DNA of 64,000 nucleotides from Cucumis sativus (Eukaryota > Streptophyta > Magnoliopsida > Cucurbitales > Cucurbitaceae): contig NC_026661.2 in NCBI RefSeq assembly GCF_000004075.3, positions 3,906,001-3,970,000 on the forward strand, written 5' to 3'. A model generated the notes under the pieces. The model saw only the letters and a program-made list of their open reading frames with translations. It searched no databases and was not told where the DNA came from. Both the position numbers and the translations under genes were made by a program. Shown piece after piece: positions 12,600 through 25,355 of this stretch (position 1 is its first letter; every line of letters starts with the position of its first letter).

Positions 12600-15060
12600 A
12601 ATTAATGTTAGGTAGATTGAGAACTTACAATTAAATTTTTGGAAGGAAAAGAGAAAGGGGTTATGGAGTGGCAGAGCTTGTTTAATTTCTCTAATTTGCC
12701 CATTCCTTCAAACATACAGAAGAGAGCAGCAAAGTGTGTTATTGCTTCTTCTTATTAATGTATTAATGTATTAATTATTGATGTTTAGTTTAATGTGTTT
12801 GAAACTTTTTAGGTTCATTGAATGTAGACACACTTTCAATGCTTCATCTTTCCCAATGATTTTATAATTCAACTATTCAAACTACAATTACAATTACTTC
12901 ATGAATTAACTAGCTTTAATTGATATGTTCAAACATAATTTTACCCTCTTTAGTTTGAAATTCAGAGCTTTCTCTAGATAGACATTTTTCGTTTATATAT
13001 TTATAAAAAGAATAAATCCATCCCAATCAGCACCTCTCACGGTAGATGAACAGATAATAACTGTTTATACCGGAACTAATGGTTATCTTGATTCATTAGA
13101 AATTGCACAAGTAAGGAAATTTTGAATGAAATAGTTGCAAAAATGTACCTATTATTATGAACGTGTGACTAAAAATGTCAATTTCTAAAAATTCCGAGGC
13201 CAAAAGTATGTATTCATCAAAACTTGGGGACTAGAAAGATAGTTTCTTTTACCCGATCATAAAAAAGTGCTAATTTTTTTTTATTTAGAAATGACATTAA
13301 CAATAATTTTTTTAAAAAAATATTAATGGTATATCAAATCAAACACAACTCATATAAAAAGAAATCGTATTGCATTTTTATTATACTAAAATATAAATAA
13401 ACTATACAATCATTTTCAACCATTTGTATTATTATTATCATGTATTATTATTATTATGACAGATTTATAGTAGTTTAGGGTTAACATGTTAGGACATAAC
13501 AACATTAATAATAATAATATGAACAAATACTTTACTTTTATAAACTATATATGTCAATATCATTACAATTATAACTTAAAGTCGACACGAAAAAGTCATA
13601 TATATATATAGTGATTAATTAGAGGCGTACCATACAAACTTTTTATTCAAACACTACTGTAGTTCTCACACGTATATATATGTGAAAGCTAGCATAGGTT
13701 AGTTGTATTAGCGAGTGTGGGTTTTCTTGTGTTACTGATCATACATCAAATGAGTATAGTAATAATGGAAGCAATTATTTCTTCCTTTGTATGCATGAAA
13801 TTGCTACCTGTTGAGGCACATTGTGGATTTTATAAATTTTTTTATTAGGTGTGAAAATGTCTTATTATTATTATTTTTAGTTTAGGTTCAACGAATGTAG
13901 ACTTGTTTTTAAGCCAAAGGTTTTACAATTATTATAAAGATTATGTTGTTTTTCATTTTTTAAAAAGTATATTATATCATAGACTCCTTTGGATGTCTCC
14001 ATGAAAAATATTAAAATAACAATATGCTTTTATTTTAAGATGGGAGTTTCCATTTTCCCCTTCTTCAATTATTATGCTTTTTAATTATAGTGAAATGCTT
14101 CTAAGTAAGAATTTAGAGTAATTTATACTATCTTTATGAAAATATAAAAGGATGTAGTATTGATTTTCTAATAAATTCGAGTTAGTAACTTAACCTGTAT
14201 GTAATTTGAATGCAATTAGTAATAGATATTATCATCTTCCTTTCATTGAAGATTTTGTTTGTACTCTTTCTTTTTGTTTTTCCTCATTTGCTTATATTAT
14301 TATATTATAATTTGACGTATGCACTTGTCCAATATCATATGTTAAACTTAACGTGAATAGGTTTCGATAGAAGTTAAAATTGTCTCATATTTGCAAATTT
14401 GATGGTAGATTGTATTACATTTGACGTTATGTTGTTTTGAATTGCTTTGCATGCAATTGTCCCATAAATAAAGACAACATGTTCACAAATATATAGCTAG
14501 AGATATAGAAGGACTTATTATATAAATGTAACGTTGTGCTAGCTATAATACATAAGAAAGATTCGTTAATTAATTAACATGTAATAAAGTAAAACGAAAG
14601 GGGTAATATTTGTTAATCATATAGTTGATTAATCAATAAATCATGTAGGTTAATCAATGTCATTTGAAGAGGGAGGGAGAGAGGAAGATGAATATATTAT
14701 AACAATGAGCAAAAGGATATTTTATAGGTAAATAGAGAGAGAAGAAAGGTATAGAATGTCAACTTTACAATCACATTTTTGGAAGTAGAAGTAGAAGAAG
14801 AAGAGATTTGGTAATTTATGTTGAGAAAAACCGAAGCACATATTTATTATTGTTTAGATCTCCTCATCTCCTCAAGTTGGCCTATCTTTAAACAACATAT
14901 ATAAGGGTGTGTGTGTCATTATTTGCTCCTATTTAATGTCTTTAATTCTTTGGATTTTGGTCAAACAAGCAATCTTTTCCTTCGATAGGTTCACTGAATT
15001 TAGACTTAATTTTAAAAGAAACCTCAACCTCCATTATTACTGCTGTTCTTATAATGAATT
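12600..15060 (+). repeat. Three-copy noncoding motif array, about 1.1 kb spacing
   Basis: The motif AGGTTCANNGAATNTAGAC occurs at 12811, 13884 and 14987, all on the plus strand, each preceded by a T-rich run ending in TAG like a 3' splice acceptor. Copies 2 and 3 also share ACTT..TTTTAA after the motif. A second shared block, AACTT(T)ACAATYAMATTTTTGGAAG, lies 190-230 bp upstream of copies 1 and 3 (about 12627 and 14771) but was not found for copy 2. No ORF spans them. The nature of the array is unknown: repeated ncRNA exons, an old tandem duplication or a repeat family are all possible. Confidence 0.45.
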
Positions 15061-17560
15061 CTTTTCAGTAACTTATTAAAAACAGTCTCTCTATGAGGGA
15101 AGAAGCTAAGCCTAGCTATCCCCATCATTCATTATTCACACTTTCACTCTTATTCTAAGAGTTTTTCCATCTATACTTCACTTTATAGAATTATCTTCAA
15201 CAATGTATATATTGTATTATTATGTCAACGTTAAATAAAACTTATATTATTGTGTTGGTAATTGTCAATGAATTCATATTCAGAAGTTTGAAAACCAAGT
15301 GTATTTAAAAAGTCCGAAGTATATTTAGATACTCGTAAATTAATTATTAATGAACTCATAGTTCGAAAATAGAAATTTGAAATGTATTTTATGTTTTTAC
15401 CTTTGTGGTAGATTTAGAATTTTAATTCTACTTTTTAAAATATATTTAAATATGTTTTATCCACTAAAATTTAGTTTACAATAAATTGTTGATAATTTAT
15501 TTACAAATATAAGTTAGGACGTTTTTAAAAATAACAAAATAATAAAATTATTTATAAAATATAATAAAATTATTAAATTTATTTAAGTTTTTTTTGCTAT
15601 ATTTTATATATATATATATACTTTTGCTATTCATAACAATTTCTATATAATTTATATCTTAAAATATTGATTAAACTAAAATTTTAATCTTATGATTCAC
15701 AGAAGGTAAAAGTTGAAGTCTCTAAAGTATGATAAAACTTAGTCCTTATGATTTGAAAAATCTTTCTATATAGTCCTACGAAAAGGATTACTTTTTATAA
15801 TTTTAACAAACTAAAAAAGACTAAATTCTAATTATAAATCATAGACACCAAATTCAATCTTCATATATATATATAATTATAGAGACCAAAATTTATAATT
15901 TAATCCAAAATATTTATATAATATTTTAAACATATTGTTTTTGCAACTATTCCATAAATTTAAGTGGGTGGGTGAAACATAATTAATGTTACATTGATTT
16001 TTTAACTTTTTTTTTTCTATCATCCATCAAAATTTAAAAAAAAAGTGTAGTAAAAGATGATGAGAATGTTAAAACGGTGTCAATTAAGTTAAGACGATTC
16101 GGTGCACATACGATCTTGACCTTGGGTATGTTTGGTCGAAAAAAATATTTTAAACTCTTTTTAAATTATCTTCATCTTCCATGGAATGGACAGAAAACTC
16201 TAAAATTATATTACATTTTAAAAGAGAATTATAATATTTTAATATATTATAGTCTTTATAATTATTTTTGTTGACAAAGAATACCTTCAATGAATAATAA
16301 TTTATTTAAAGAAAAAAAAGTCAGGAATACGTGGATGTTTGTAGGCATCGTAGTCCTTAGAATGGTTTAGCATCAAGAGAAGAAAACGACACGTCGTACT
16401 GATCTGCAAAAGATATCACATTCATTAGGTTGAAGTTACAGCATAATATTACTAACCTTATGGCTTATTATTCTGCTCTGTCATTTCCAATAATAATCTC
16501 TTCTCCTTGTTTGCATACTCTCATTGACTGACTTTGGTTGTAGCGTAGCCTTAGCTTTATCGTAAAACCATAACTATGAACCCTATCGAGTACACAAATG
16601 GCATCCTCCTGAATTCTTCTGCCAAATATATCTTCTGTTGCCTTGCCTCCACATCAACTAACAACAACAATAACAAACACCTTTAATATCATTATTGTCT
16701 TACACGTTATAATTTTATTCTAAAATGTTTCTATTTATGTGTTATTGCGTAACACCCCGAGTTTAAGATAAGAAACTGATATCACATTTGAATAAGAAGG
16801 ATATGATGGACACGAAAGTAACGTTAAGTTACTACTTATATCAACAAGGTGCACAACCTTCTTTTTTGGTGACTTGATCATAGAAACTTAGAGCAATTTT
16901 ATGTTGGGTGACTACCTGAAAGGAGTTGAAAGGATGATGGTGTTAGGTCGCAAGAGAATGTTGGAGATCCAAATCTTAGGCGTGAGTGTAGGCTTCACAC
17001 GAAATAATAAATTGAGGTAAATTTTTCATACTAGTGTAATACCAAAAAATCCTTTCACCCGTTTGTATGCATCACTTTTTCCCACTCACATAAGAAAGAT
17101 ATTATTTTAGAAAAGAAAGCAAATTTTGTGAGATGCATGAAGACAAGTGATATTCAAAATGTACTGAATCGTGGTTAGGTAGACATTAGTGTTAGGTTTT
17201 CTTCTTTTGTTGTTTTTCACGAGCACGATGAGCATCATTCCATTTTCGTGTTCGGATAGATATTACAAATTCAGTATTAGCATGAAATTAAAGTATCCAA
17301 CTTGCTAATTGATGTCTTCTCTCATCCACAGGTTTTTTTAGAAGGGAAAACATTAAATAAAACAGCTCATGATTTCATGAATGAACAGAAAAAAAAAAGA
17401 GAGAAAGAAAGTAAACGCTTTTGTATTAGGAATGAATAGTAGTCCATGTTCACAATAAATTGTGGGAAGAGGAAAAGTGCTTCCCTTTAAAGCGTTGACC
17501 TGATCTCATTTGTTTTCTTTTACACTTTGTTTCAAACACAAAAGGTCCCTCTCAGAACCC
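15060..17560. other. Intergenic region upstream of the sulfate transporter
   Basis: No gene supported; the frame at 16077-16274 is not credible. 16320-17340 is less AT-biased and begins one block with AACACCCCGAGTTTAAG (about 16752), a start common in plant LTRs, but no partner end was found. Confidence 0.4.
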
Positions 17561-17563
17561 CCA

Positions 17564-17573
17564 TTATATATAC
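17564..17573 (+). promoter_or_regulatory. TATA box of the sulfate transporter gene
   Basis: CATTATATATAC lies about 120 bp before the start codon, followed by a C/T-rich leader, typical of a plant promoter. No sulfur-response core (GAGAC/GTCTC) was seen in the roughly 300 bp upstream of the ATG. Confidence 0.6.
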
Positions 17574-17689
17574 ACTCACCCTAGTATCCCTCGCCCCTCA
17601 CACAAAACAATCTTAACTTTATATACTTCACTTTAATTTCCTTCTTTCTTCTTCTTTTTTCTGTTTTGATTTCAAACACAGCTCTCGAA

Positions 17690-20600
17690 ATGAGCGGACG
17701 GATCGTGAGTGATGAGGGAACGAGACAGTTGGAGAAGGGAAACGACATGGCGCCACCCTCAAAGGTGGGTGTGCCACCGAGAAAGAACGCGTGGGAAGAG
17801 TTTAATTGTGTGGTGAAAGAGACGTTTTTCTCTGATCAGCCTCTTCGCCATTTCAAGGACCAACCCAAGCGCAAGAAGGCTGCTTTGTTTGTACAAGGTC
17901 TCTTCCCCGTATTTCAATGGGGAAGAGGATACAACTTGAGTAAGTTCAAAGGAGACCTCATTGCTGGCCTAACCATTGCTAGTCTTTGCATTCCTCAAGA
18001 CATCGGATACGCCAAACTCGCTAATTTGCCTGCTGAAAATGGACTTTGTAAGTTTTCGTATTCTCATGGCTTATTAATTACAGCAAAGCATGTCTTTAAG
18101 TCTTTGAAACTTTGAAACTTTGAAATTTCATTTTCTCATTGATAATTACTAAGTGGGTCATAGAATATACAAAACATATTCTATAACCCAATATGGCCGA
18201 GTAGATCGAACTCTCGCAATTTCATTTCGTTTCCTTTCTAGTTAATATCAGTAACATATAGTTGTAAGACTTTAATATATATTATTTTGTTTTTTGGTTT
18301 TGTAAACTAAACTTATTTGTTTCTTATAATAACAACACTTTTTATGAAACAATAGTTAGAATTAATTCCAAATCAAATTCCTAAAACAAAACAAAAAAAA
18401 AATTCTAAAGGTTACTTTTTTTAGTTTTAAAATTTTATGGTGGAAGAACTCCCTCATCAATTAATATGGTTGATTTATGTATTTGTAGATAGTAGCTTTG
18501 TCCCGCCATTGGTATACGCAGTGATGGGGAGCTCAAGGGACATTGCAATAGGCCCCGTTGCTGTCGTATCGCTTTTGCTCGGGACGCTGCTGCAACAAGT
18601 ATACGATCCAGTGAAACAGTCGGAGCAGTACAAGAGGTTGGCTTTCACGGCAACTTTCTTCGCCGGAGTAACGCAGTTGGCTCTAGGATTCCTCCGGCTG
18701 GGATTCTTGATTGACTTTCTGTCGCATGCTGCCATTGTCGGGTTCATGGGCGGCGCCGCCGTGACCATCGCTCTTCAGCAGCTGAAAGGTCTTCTTGGCA
18801 TATCAAAGTTCACCAAGAAAACTGATATCATATCTGTGATGCGCTCTGTTTGGAGTAATGTGAACCATGGGGTAAATTAGCTTCTTCCCTTCAATTATTG
18901 CTATTTTTGTTTCTTTCTTAATGTTTTATCTTCCATAAAAGAACTAATAAATAATTTGACAATCCTTCCTTCTCTTCTAACTTTGATTGTGAGTTTTTGT
19001 ATAGTTTATGCTATTGATATTATAAGCCAAATGATGTCACCATACAGATATACATTTATTGGAGAAAAGAATTATATATAAAAACCCAAAAAGAACCTTT
19101 TTTAAATCATTAAAAATTTGTTTTAATGATTAGAAAATTTTTGAACATGATAAAAATAGTTATAGAGTAAAGTTTAAACATGATACGTGTAATATATATT
19201 CTCTCTTGACTACTTCAGCTGGGTTAAAAATTTGACAGTATTATTTATTTGTGTTTTTGATTGCATCCATCTATTAAATTATTTGTAGTTTCTTTGTCAC
19301 ATCTATATGCCAAATGAATGAAACAAACATATACAAACTTTTGACAATATATATATATATATATATAAATGCTAACTAGCTTTTGATTGGGTTGCAGTGG
19401 AACTGGCAGACAATACTCATTGGGGTTTCATTCTTAGCCTTTCTTTTGGCTACAAAATATATTGTAGGTTTTCATATCATTTCCCTTCAACTTATTTATT
19501 TATTCTCTCTTTAATATATTTAAATATAAAGTATTGACTTTAATGTATAGGGCAAGAAATACAAGAAATTGTTCTGGATTCCAGCAATGGCCCCATTAAC
19601 ATCTGTTATACTTTCCACATTTTTTGTGTACATCACAAGAGCAGATAAACATGGAGTTGCGATTGTAAGTATTATTACTCATGCATATACATTAGTATAC
19701 TCTTGTTTTTGTAATTAAGGATGTTGATTTTTTTATAATAGTCCTTAATTATGTTGCATATGATGAAGAAATTTCCCACTAATTTGATATATAAGTAACA
19801 CTATATTTCACTTTTTATGTTTAAATTAAACTTGTTTAAAAGTATTGCATTAAATTACACTTTATTAGCTATGTGTTACATTTCTAGAATTACTTTGCAC
19901 AAATTCAGCCAGAATTTTAATAAAATGTATTTTGATCATGTTTGTAAACTCTTATCGGTCTAGAAAATATTTTCAAGTTAGCTTTAATCTCTGTTTTTTT
20001 TGCTACAGCTTCTAAATATTTTAGTTTATTGTGTTATTTTTTAAAATGTTCATTTTTATAATTCTCCATTTTTTTTCGAATTTCATAAATTATTTTTAAA
20101 TATAGATGGGATTATGTTTAATTTTATTTTTTCTCAGGTAAAACACATAGAGAAAGGAATAAATCCCCCATCACTTGATGAGATATTCTTCCATGGAGAA
20201 AATCTCACCAAAGGTTTCAAAATTGGAGTTGTTGCGGGTTTGATTGGCCTTACGGTATACTCTCTGATTTTGTTTTATCATTCGAAATTAAACAAGATTA
20301 AAATTTTACATTTATAATAAGAAAATAAAGTTTGTGATCACGCCATAAACTGTTTGATTGAATTGTAGGAAGCAGTGGCGATTGCAAGAACATTTGCAGA
20401 TCTAAAAGACTATGAAATTGATGGTAACAAAGAAATGATGGCTCTTGGAACCATGAACATTGCTGGCTCAATGACTTCTTGCTATGTAGCAACAGGTTCT
20501 AAACATATATATTAACTTTTCCTTTCTTTTCTTCTTCTTCTTTATCTTGATCCCATTGAATCTTTAACTAAGCTAATTTTCCACGGTGGCCGATTTCTAG

Positions 20601-21938
20601 GGTCGTTCTCTCGGTCGGCGGTGAACTACATGGCCGGCTGCTACACACCGATGTCGAACATCGTCATGGCATGCGTCGTTCTCTTGACATTAGAAGTCAT
20701 CACACCCCTTTTTAAGTACACCCCTAACGCCATTCTTGCCTCCATTATTATCTGTGCCGTCATCGGCCTCATCGACATCGATGCTGTGATTTTGCTATGG
20801 AAGATTGACAAATTCGACTTCATTGCCTGTATGGGAGCTTTCTTGGGCGTCGTGTTTGATTCCGTTGAGATCGGTCTTCTCATTGCTGTAACTATTAAAA
20901 CTTCATATCTCTTATTTTTGCAATCTCTTTTTTTTCTCTTTACATGTTAATATCAAAAGGAACCTAATTCAAACGTACAACACATGACAGGTTAGTTTGT
21001 CATTGTTCAAAATTCTATTGCAAGTAACAAGACCCAGAATTGCGTTGCTTGGAAAGCTCCCAAAGATTCCTATTTTTAGGAACATTTTGCAGTACCCTGG
21101 GGCAAAGAAGATTGCTGGAGTTCTGATGGTTAGGGTTGATTCTTCAATATACTTCTCCAATGCTAATTATGTCAAAGAAAGGTACTTTAACTTCTATTTT
21201 TTCTCCTTTTGAACCCATCTTTGTTCAAGAGTGCGACTAAAGTCTCCTAGTTGGCTAGGTAAGGATTTGAAGGAGATGACGAGTATATATATAAGTGAGA
21301 GACCACTCGAGGGGAGACTATGATATTTTATTTGAAAGGACGATTGTTGTGAGTGTGATGAAAGTCTTACATTGGAGAGATAGGAGCAACTGAGCAACAT
21401 CATGTTATATAAGGGAGAAGGATAATATCTTCATTGATACAAGATACATTTTGGATGGTTCTCATTTTACCTAACTATTTGCATCCTTTCTAAATTGTAT
21501 ATGGGAACTGAACTCTCATAACAATCCAGGATATTGAGATGGCTAGCAGATGAAACAGAGAAGCTAGAAGACCAATCTATGCCGATCAAAGTCGTGGTCG
21601 TCGACATGTCTCGTAAGTGAATCGACCAACGCCATTCTATCAATACACACATATATATATGCATGAATGGTGAAGAGGATCATAAATATAACAATTGATC
21701 TTGTGTTTCCGTGGCAGCTGTAAACGATATCGACACGAGCGGCATCCATGCGTTGGAGGGTTTGCACTCTCATTTGCATAAGAAAGAAATTGGCCTTGCA
21801 CTTGCAAACCCAGGGCCAGTGATCATGGAGAAGCTCGTGGCTGCAGAGTTCGATATGCTCATAGGAGAAGACAACATTTTCCTAAGTGTTAACGAAGCTA
21901 TTAAGATTTACGCCCCAAATGCTGTTCTTGATCCTTAA
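17690..21938 (+). CDS. SULTR1: Group 1 (high-affinity type) sulfate transporter
   Basis: Ten exons: 17690-18047, 18489-18871, 19398-19463, 19551-19664, 20138-20254, 20369-20495, 20601-20887, 20991-21181, 21530-21612 and 21718-21938, giving 648 aa with all phases closing. It is an SLC26-type proton/sulfate symporter of the plasma membrane. The N-terminal cytosolic segment (to about residue 85) is followed by [52 protein letters not shown] and a C-terminal STAS domain (about 520-645) with [11 protein letters not shown], where the Thr is the conserved STAS site. [28 protein letters not shown] and [11 protein letters not shown] fit group 1 (SULTR1;1/1;2) rather than groups 2-4. Group 1 members take up sulfate at the root surface and are induced by sulfur starvation. 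The in-frame extension upstream of 17690 lacks an ATG. Intron 8 holds a repeat-like segment. It appears intact. Confidence 0.93.
21215..21465. repeat. Repeat-like segment within sulfate transporter intron 8
   Basis: Contains AGTCTTACATTGGAGAGAT followed by GTTATATAAGGGAGAAGGAT, and another similar AGTCTCCTAGTTGGCTAGG. Such 'AGTC..ACATTGG…TATATAAGGG' strings recur in plant genomes as transposon-derived repeats. No termini were identified, so assignment is tentative. Confidence 0.35.
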
Positions 21939-23196
21939 AATCCCGAATCGTGTGTAATATCATTATAAATATTGTATTTCCTAATATGTGTATAATTGTT
22001 ATCTTGATCATGTTTTTTTGTTGTTTATACATGCATGTAGTGTATAGTTATGATCGGTGTTCAAACCATGTGTGAGAGTATACAAATTACATCAAATGGA
22101 GGTGTTTAAACCATGTGTGAGAGAGTACTTGTTTTGGATATGCATGTTAGCTGATCTGCTGTTGAAATATAATAATGACATATTTTTTTTAGTTATAATC
22201 TATTAATTAATTAATTAACTATATGATAATTATATTCTAAACATGCATGTGTTACTGTCCTTTGAGTAAGATATAAGGGGTTGGGAGTTTTTCTTATTGT
22301 GAAACTGAGGTTGAAGAGAGAGATTCTCATACTTAAATCACTGTTTGAAGTGTTTGATTTATCAAAGACAAAAGGAAAGATTGTGACTATTATTGAAAGG
22401 GAGTCTCCCACTGCAGAGCCTGAGTTATATTACACAATAAGTTGGGATGTACATGAGTCTTTGTAGAAGTTTTTCTATATGGTAAGCGTTACTTTGTTCA
22501 CTATTGCTTATTGCTTAATTTTATTTTAGTGAACTGATCTCTTTACATTAGGTTTGCACCAAATTGAGAGTTACCAAAATTATTGTGTGTCTGTCTCTTT
22601 GAACTCTACTCTCTTTAATTTTTCTGTTTAATTTTTTGTATTTGTTATTAGTACAACATCGTGTGTGACTTGTGACACTCTAGGTGCTTAATTTTATTAC
22701 CAAATCGCTAACGTTTTACTTGTTAATATAATATATATACTAAAAAATGAAATTTAACTAGATCAATCATTCAAAACCTAAGTAATAAGAGATCAAGTCT
22801 GATCCACCGGATGGATGACCCTAAATGGTCTAGTTTTTGAAAAAATTTCGAATGACCCTTTGTTGACATAAATTTGGATAAAATCATCAATATATATATA
22901 TACTTGTGCGTGCACACGAAAAAGAATCTTGTTCTTGTTCTCATTCTTCGCTTATTTTTCTCACTAACTCTCGTTCAATCACATTCTCTGCCACTCTCGC
23001 TCTCACTTATTCTCAGTCTTTCTCGCTCTCTCTCAGTCAGACGTCTCACATGCATGCCTCGGAGAAGCATAGAAGAAAAGATGCAAACATAGAAGAGAAA
23101 AAGTCGAGTAGGCAACAAAGAAGATGACCCCTAGTTGAAAGAAGAAGAAAAAAATCCTAATTAAATTGGTAAATGAGAGACAACGATACACGCTGT
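21939..23196. other. Region 3' of the sulfate transporter, no gene seen
   Basis: Contains a near-duplicate of 28 bp at 22056 and 22101 (GGTGTTYAAACCATGTGTGA). A TAATTAT.TTCTAAACATGC block at 22227-22253 recurs at 26110-26136 with one mismatch. ORFs here (22281-22466, 22874-23092) were not accepted. Confidence 0.45.
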
Positions 23197-24441
23197 TGTT
23201 GGCTTTTTGGCCCTTAATCTCAAATTAATTTATTTTAATTATTCAATTAATTTATGTTTTGATGATAACAAATATGATTTTTTTTATTGACAATTTTATT
23301 AATTTGAATAGACCATATCGTAGAGCTTGGAAAAATGATTCCAACGCCTCGTGAATCACCCAAATCGAAGTTCAAATGAAGAAAATATTGCTAAAAGAAG
23401 GTTAACGAAAAATACCCGAGATGGTGACGTGGCGACCAAGCATTCAATTTGAACCAATTAGAGAAAGCCACTTGGAGGAACGAAGGAGTAACAAATGTGG
23501 CTTTTTGTTATGTTTTATTGGCTTTTATAAAAAAAATGAATTTAAAAAGAAAATGATTTTAATATTATTATCTTTTCTTGTGTCTAACGGCTAGTTGTTT
23601 TAAAAGATGGTAAAGTTGCTTTATTGATTTCTTTTTAAACAAAGTATTTTTAAACAAAGTATTTTGAAAAGACATATTATTATATTATTATTTGTATTGT
23701 GTCTAACGGTTAATTAAGTTTAAATCTCAACCATTCATTTTTCTTTTACTTATATCTAATGACCAAAATGATTTTGAATTTATCTTTCCTCTCTTTTTAA
23801 ATACTTCACATTTACACAAGATCATTAAAATCTTTACAATCCTCAAGCAAAAAGCCAACATTGTTATTCTCTCTAAAGCTTCCAATTTTTATTCTTTTCA
23901 TCTTATTCTTGAGAGCTTCTTATTGTATTGTGAGGATTAAATTTGTGAGCTTCAAATTGTATAATCACTCTTTTAGAGAGTTTTCTTTTGTGTGATTTAA
24001 AAACTTCAACATATTGTAACGGTTGGATCCTAACCCGTGGAAAGGATCGATTTGCTCTTGAACCCGAAAAAGGAGCAAGAATCGGTTCGGCTCAAATCCG
24101 TGAAAGAATCCAAAGAAGATTTTCAATCAAAATCCCAAGAGGTGCTTGGGAAAGTGGATGTAGGTTGAGTTTAACCGAACCACTATAAAAGTACGGTGTC
24201 TTCTTCTCTAACGCTTTTCTAATTATTTTTTAATTTAATTTTAGTTACATACTCTTATGGGTTGAGTTTGATTGCATACTTCCATTCATATATTTTTATC
24301 AATCTTGTTATTTAACAAAGTTTACAAAGTCCTTTATTTAAATTTAAAAAGTATCTAATTAGTTGATTTTACTTTTTATTTGTCAAAAAGTTTATTTAAA
24401 CCCTATTCACCCCCCTCTAGGGTTGCCATACCGATCCAACA
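23197..24441 (+). mobile_element. Solo LTR (1,245 bp) with perfect 5-bp target duplication
   Basis: Starts TGTTGGCTTTTTGGCCC and ends CATACCGATCCAACA, with TGTTGG/CCAACA inverted ends. It is flanked on both sides by GCTGT (23192-23196 and 24442-24446). The 3' end carries ACCCTATTCACCCCCCTCTA, a sequence type common near the 3' end of plant Copia LTRs. No PBS, polypurine tract or coding domain adjoins it, so the internal region was lost by LTR-LTR recombination. The frame at 23988-24188 lies inside and is not a host gene. Confidence 0.85.
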
Positions 24442-24539
24442 GCTGTAATTTCATGTGATCATGACATTATCACCAAAGGGACATTTGACATTTTTTAAAG
24501 AAAAATGGATCGTTTGTCAATTTTGAACCTTTAAAGTGG

Positions 24540-25355
24540 GGAATTGTTCAAAGCAACCTTCCTTCTCTTCCAGATAATAACCACCGGGATTGCCCTATCT
24601 AGAAGGCTAAACAAAAATGATTCATTCTCGGTAAAATCCTTCATCCTCACAAATGTCTTTCCTGTTGTTGCCTCAGAATTAACAGTCCTCTTCAAGAAAT
24701 TATGGAAATCGAAAGTCCCTAAAAGGTGCAAATTCTTCCTATGGACAGCTACTTACAAATATATCTTCACCATGGAGACTATTCAAGGGAGGTTAAATTT
24801 TTTTTGTCTCAACCCAAACTAGTGCATACTATGCAAGAAAGGCAGTGAGACAACAGATCATATTTTCCTCCATCGCCCTTTCATAAAAAACATATGGAGT
24901 AAAGCAAAGAGTCATTTCAATTGGAAGCTCACTGATGATAACCTCCCTGCACTAATCAACACCATTTGCTTCATTAATATACTAGGACTCAAAAGGGTGT
25001 GATTATCTTCAATCTACTGGCTGTCATCACATGGACCACATGGTTGGAAAGAAACAACAGGCTATTTAACAACATATCTAACTCTCATGTCTATATGTGG
25101 GAGAACATATGCAAACTCACAGTCCAATGGTTCACCAATTACAAGCTTTTCAAAAATTATTATGCTTTTGTAATTGCACAAAATCTTAGTGCTTTATGTT
25201 AGTATTTTGTACTGTTTACATTTTGGCTTATCTCTAGCCTTCCTGTAAGCTTGAACTATTTTTCTCAATTCTTTATTGAATATAATATTGAAATGACGAG
25301 GGCACTAAAAGGGTGCTTACTGACTTATCAAGTATCCTTTCCTTCAAAAAAAAAT
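24540..25355 (+). pseudogene. LINE-type retrotransposon 3' end remnant (zf-RVT region)
   Basis: Frame +1 reads NDSFSVKSF…LWKSKVPKRCKFFLWTA…, a TAG, then CILCKKGSETTDHIFLHRPF, and after a frame change ITWTTWLERNNRLFN. This order matches the zinc-binding domain at the C-terminus of plant L1-type reverse transcriptases (…W.SK.P.K..FF.W……C..C….E..DH.F..C.F…W..W.ERN.R.F). The final Cys of the zinc site is Arg, and stops and a frameshift disrupt it. The sequence ends TATCCTTTCCTTCAAAAAAAAA (25335-25355), a normal plant LINE tail. It was 5'-truncated and is long dead. Confidence 0.8.

Noticed and set aside
12716..12736. miR156-like string (ACAGAAGAGAG)
   Set aside because: Only about 11 core bases agree and no complementary arm lies within 150 bp, so no hairpin precursor.
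16077..16274. 65-aa ORF in the sulfate transporter upstream region
   Set aside because: Composition matches AT-rich noncoding DNA; no motif.
23988..24188. 66-aa ORF
   Set aside because: Lies inside the solo LTR.
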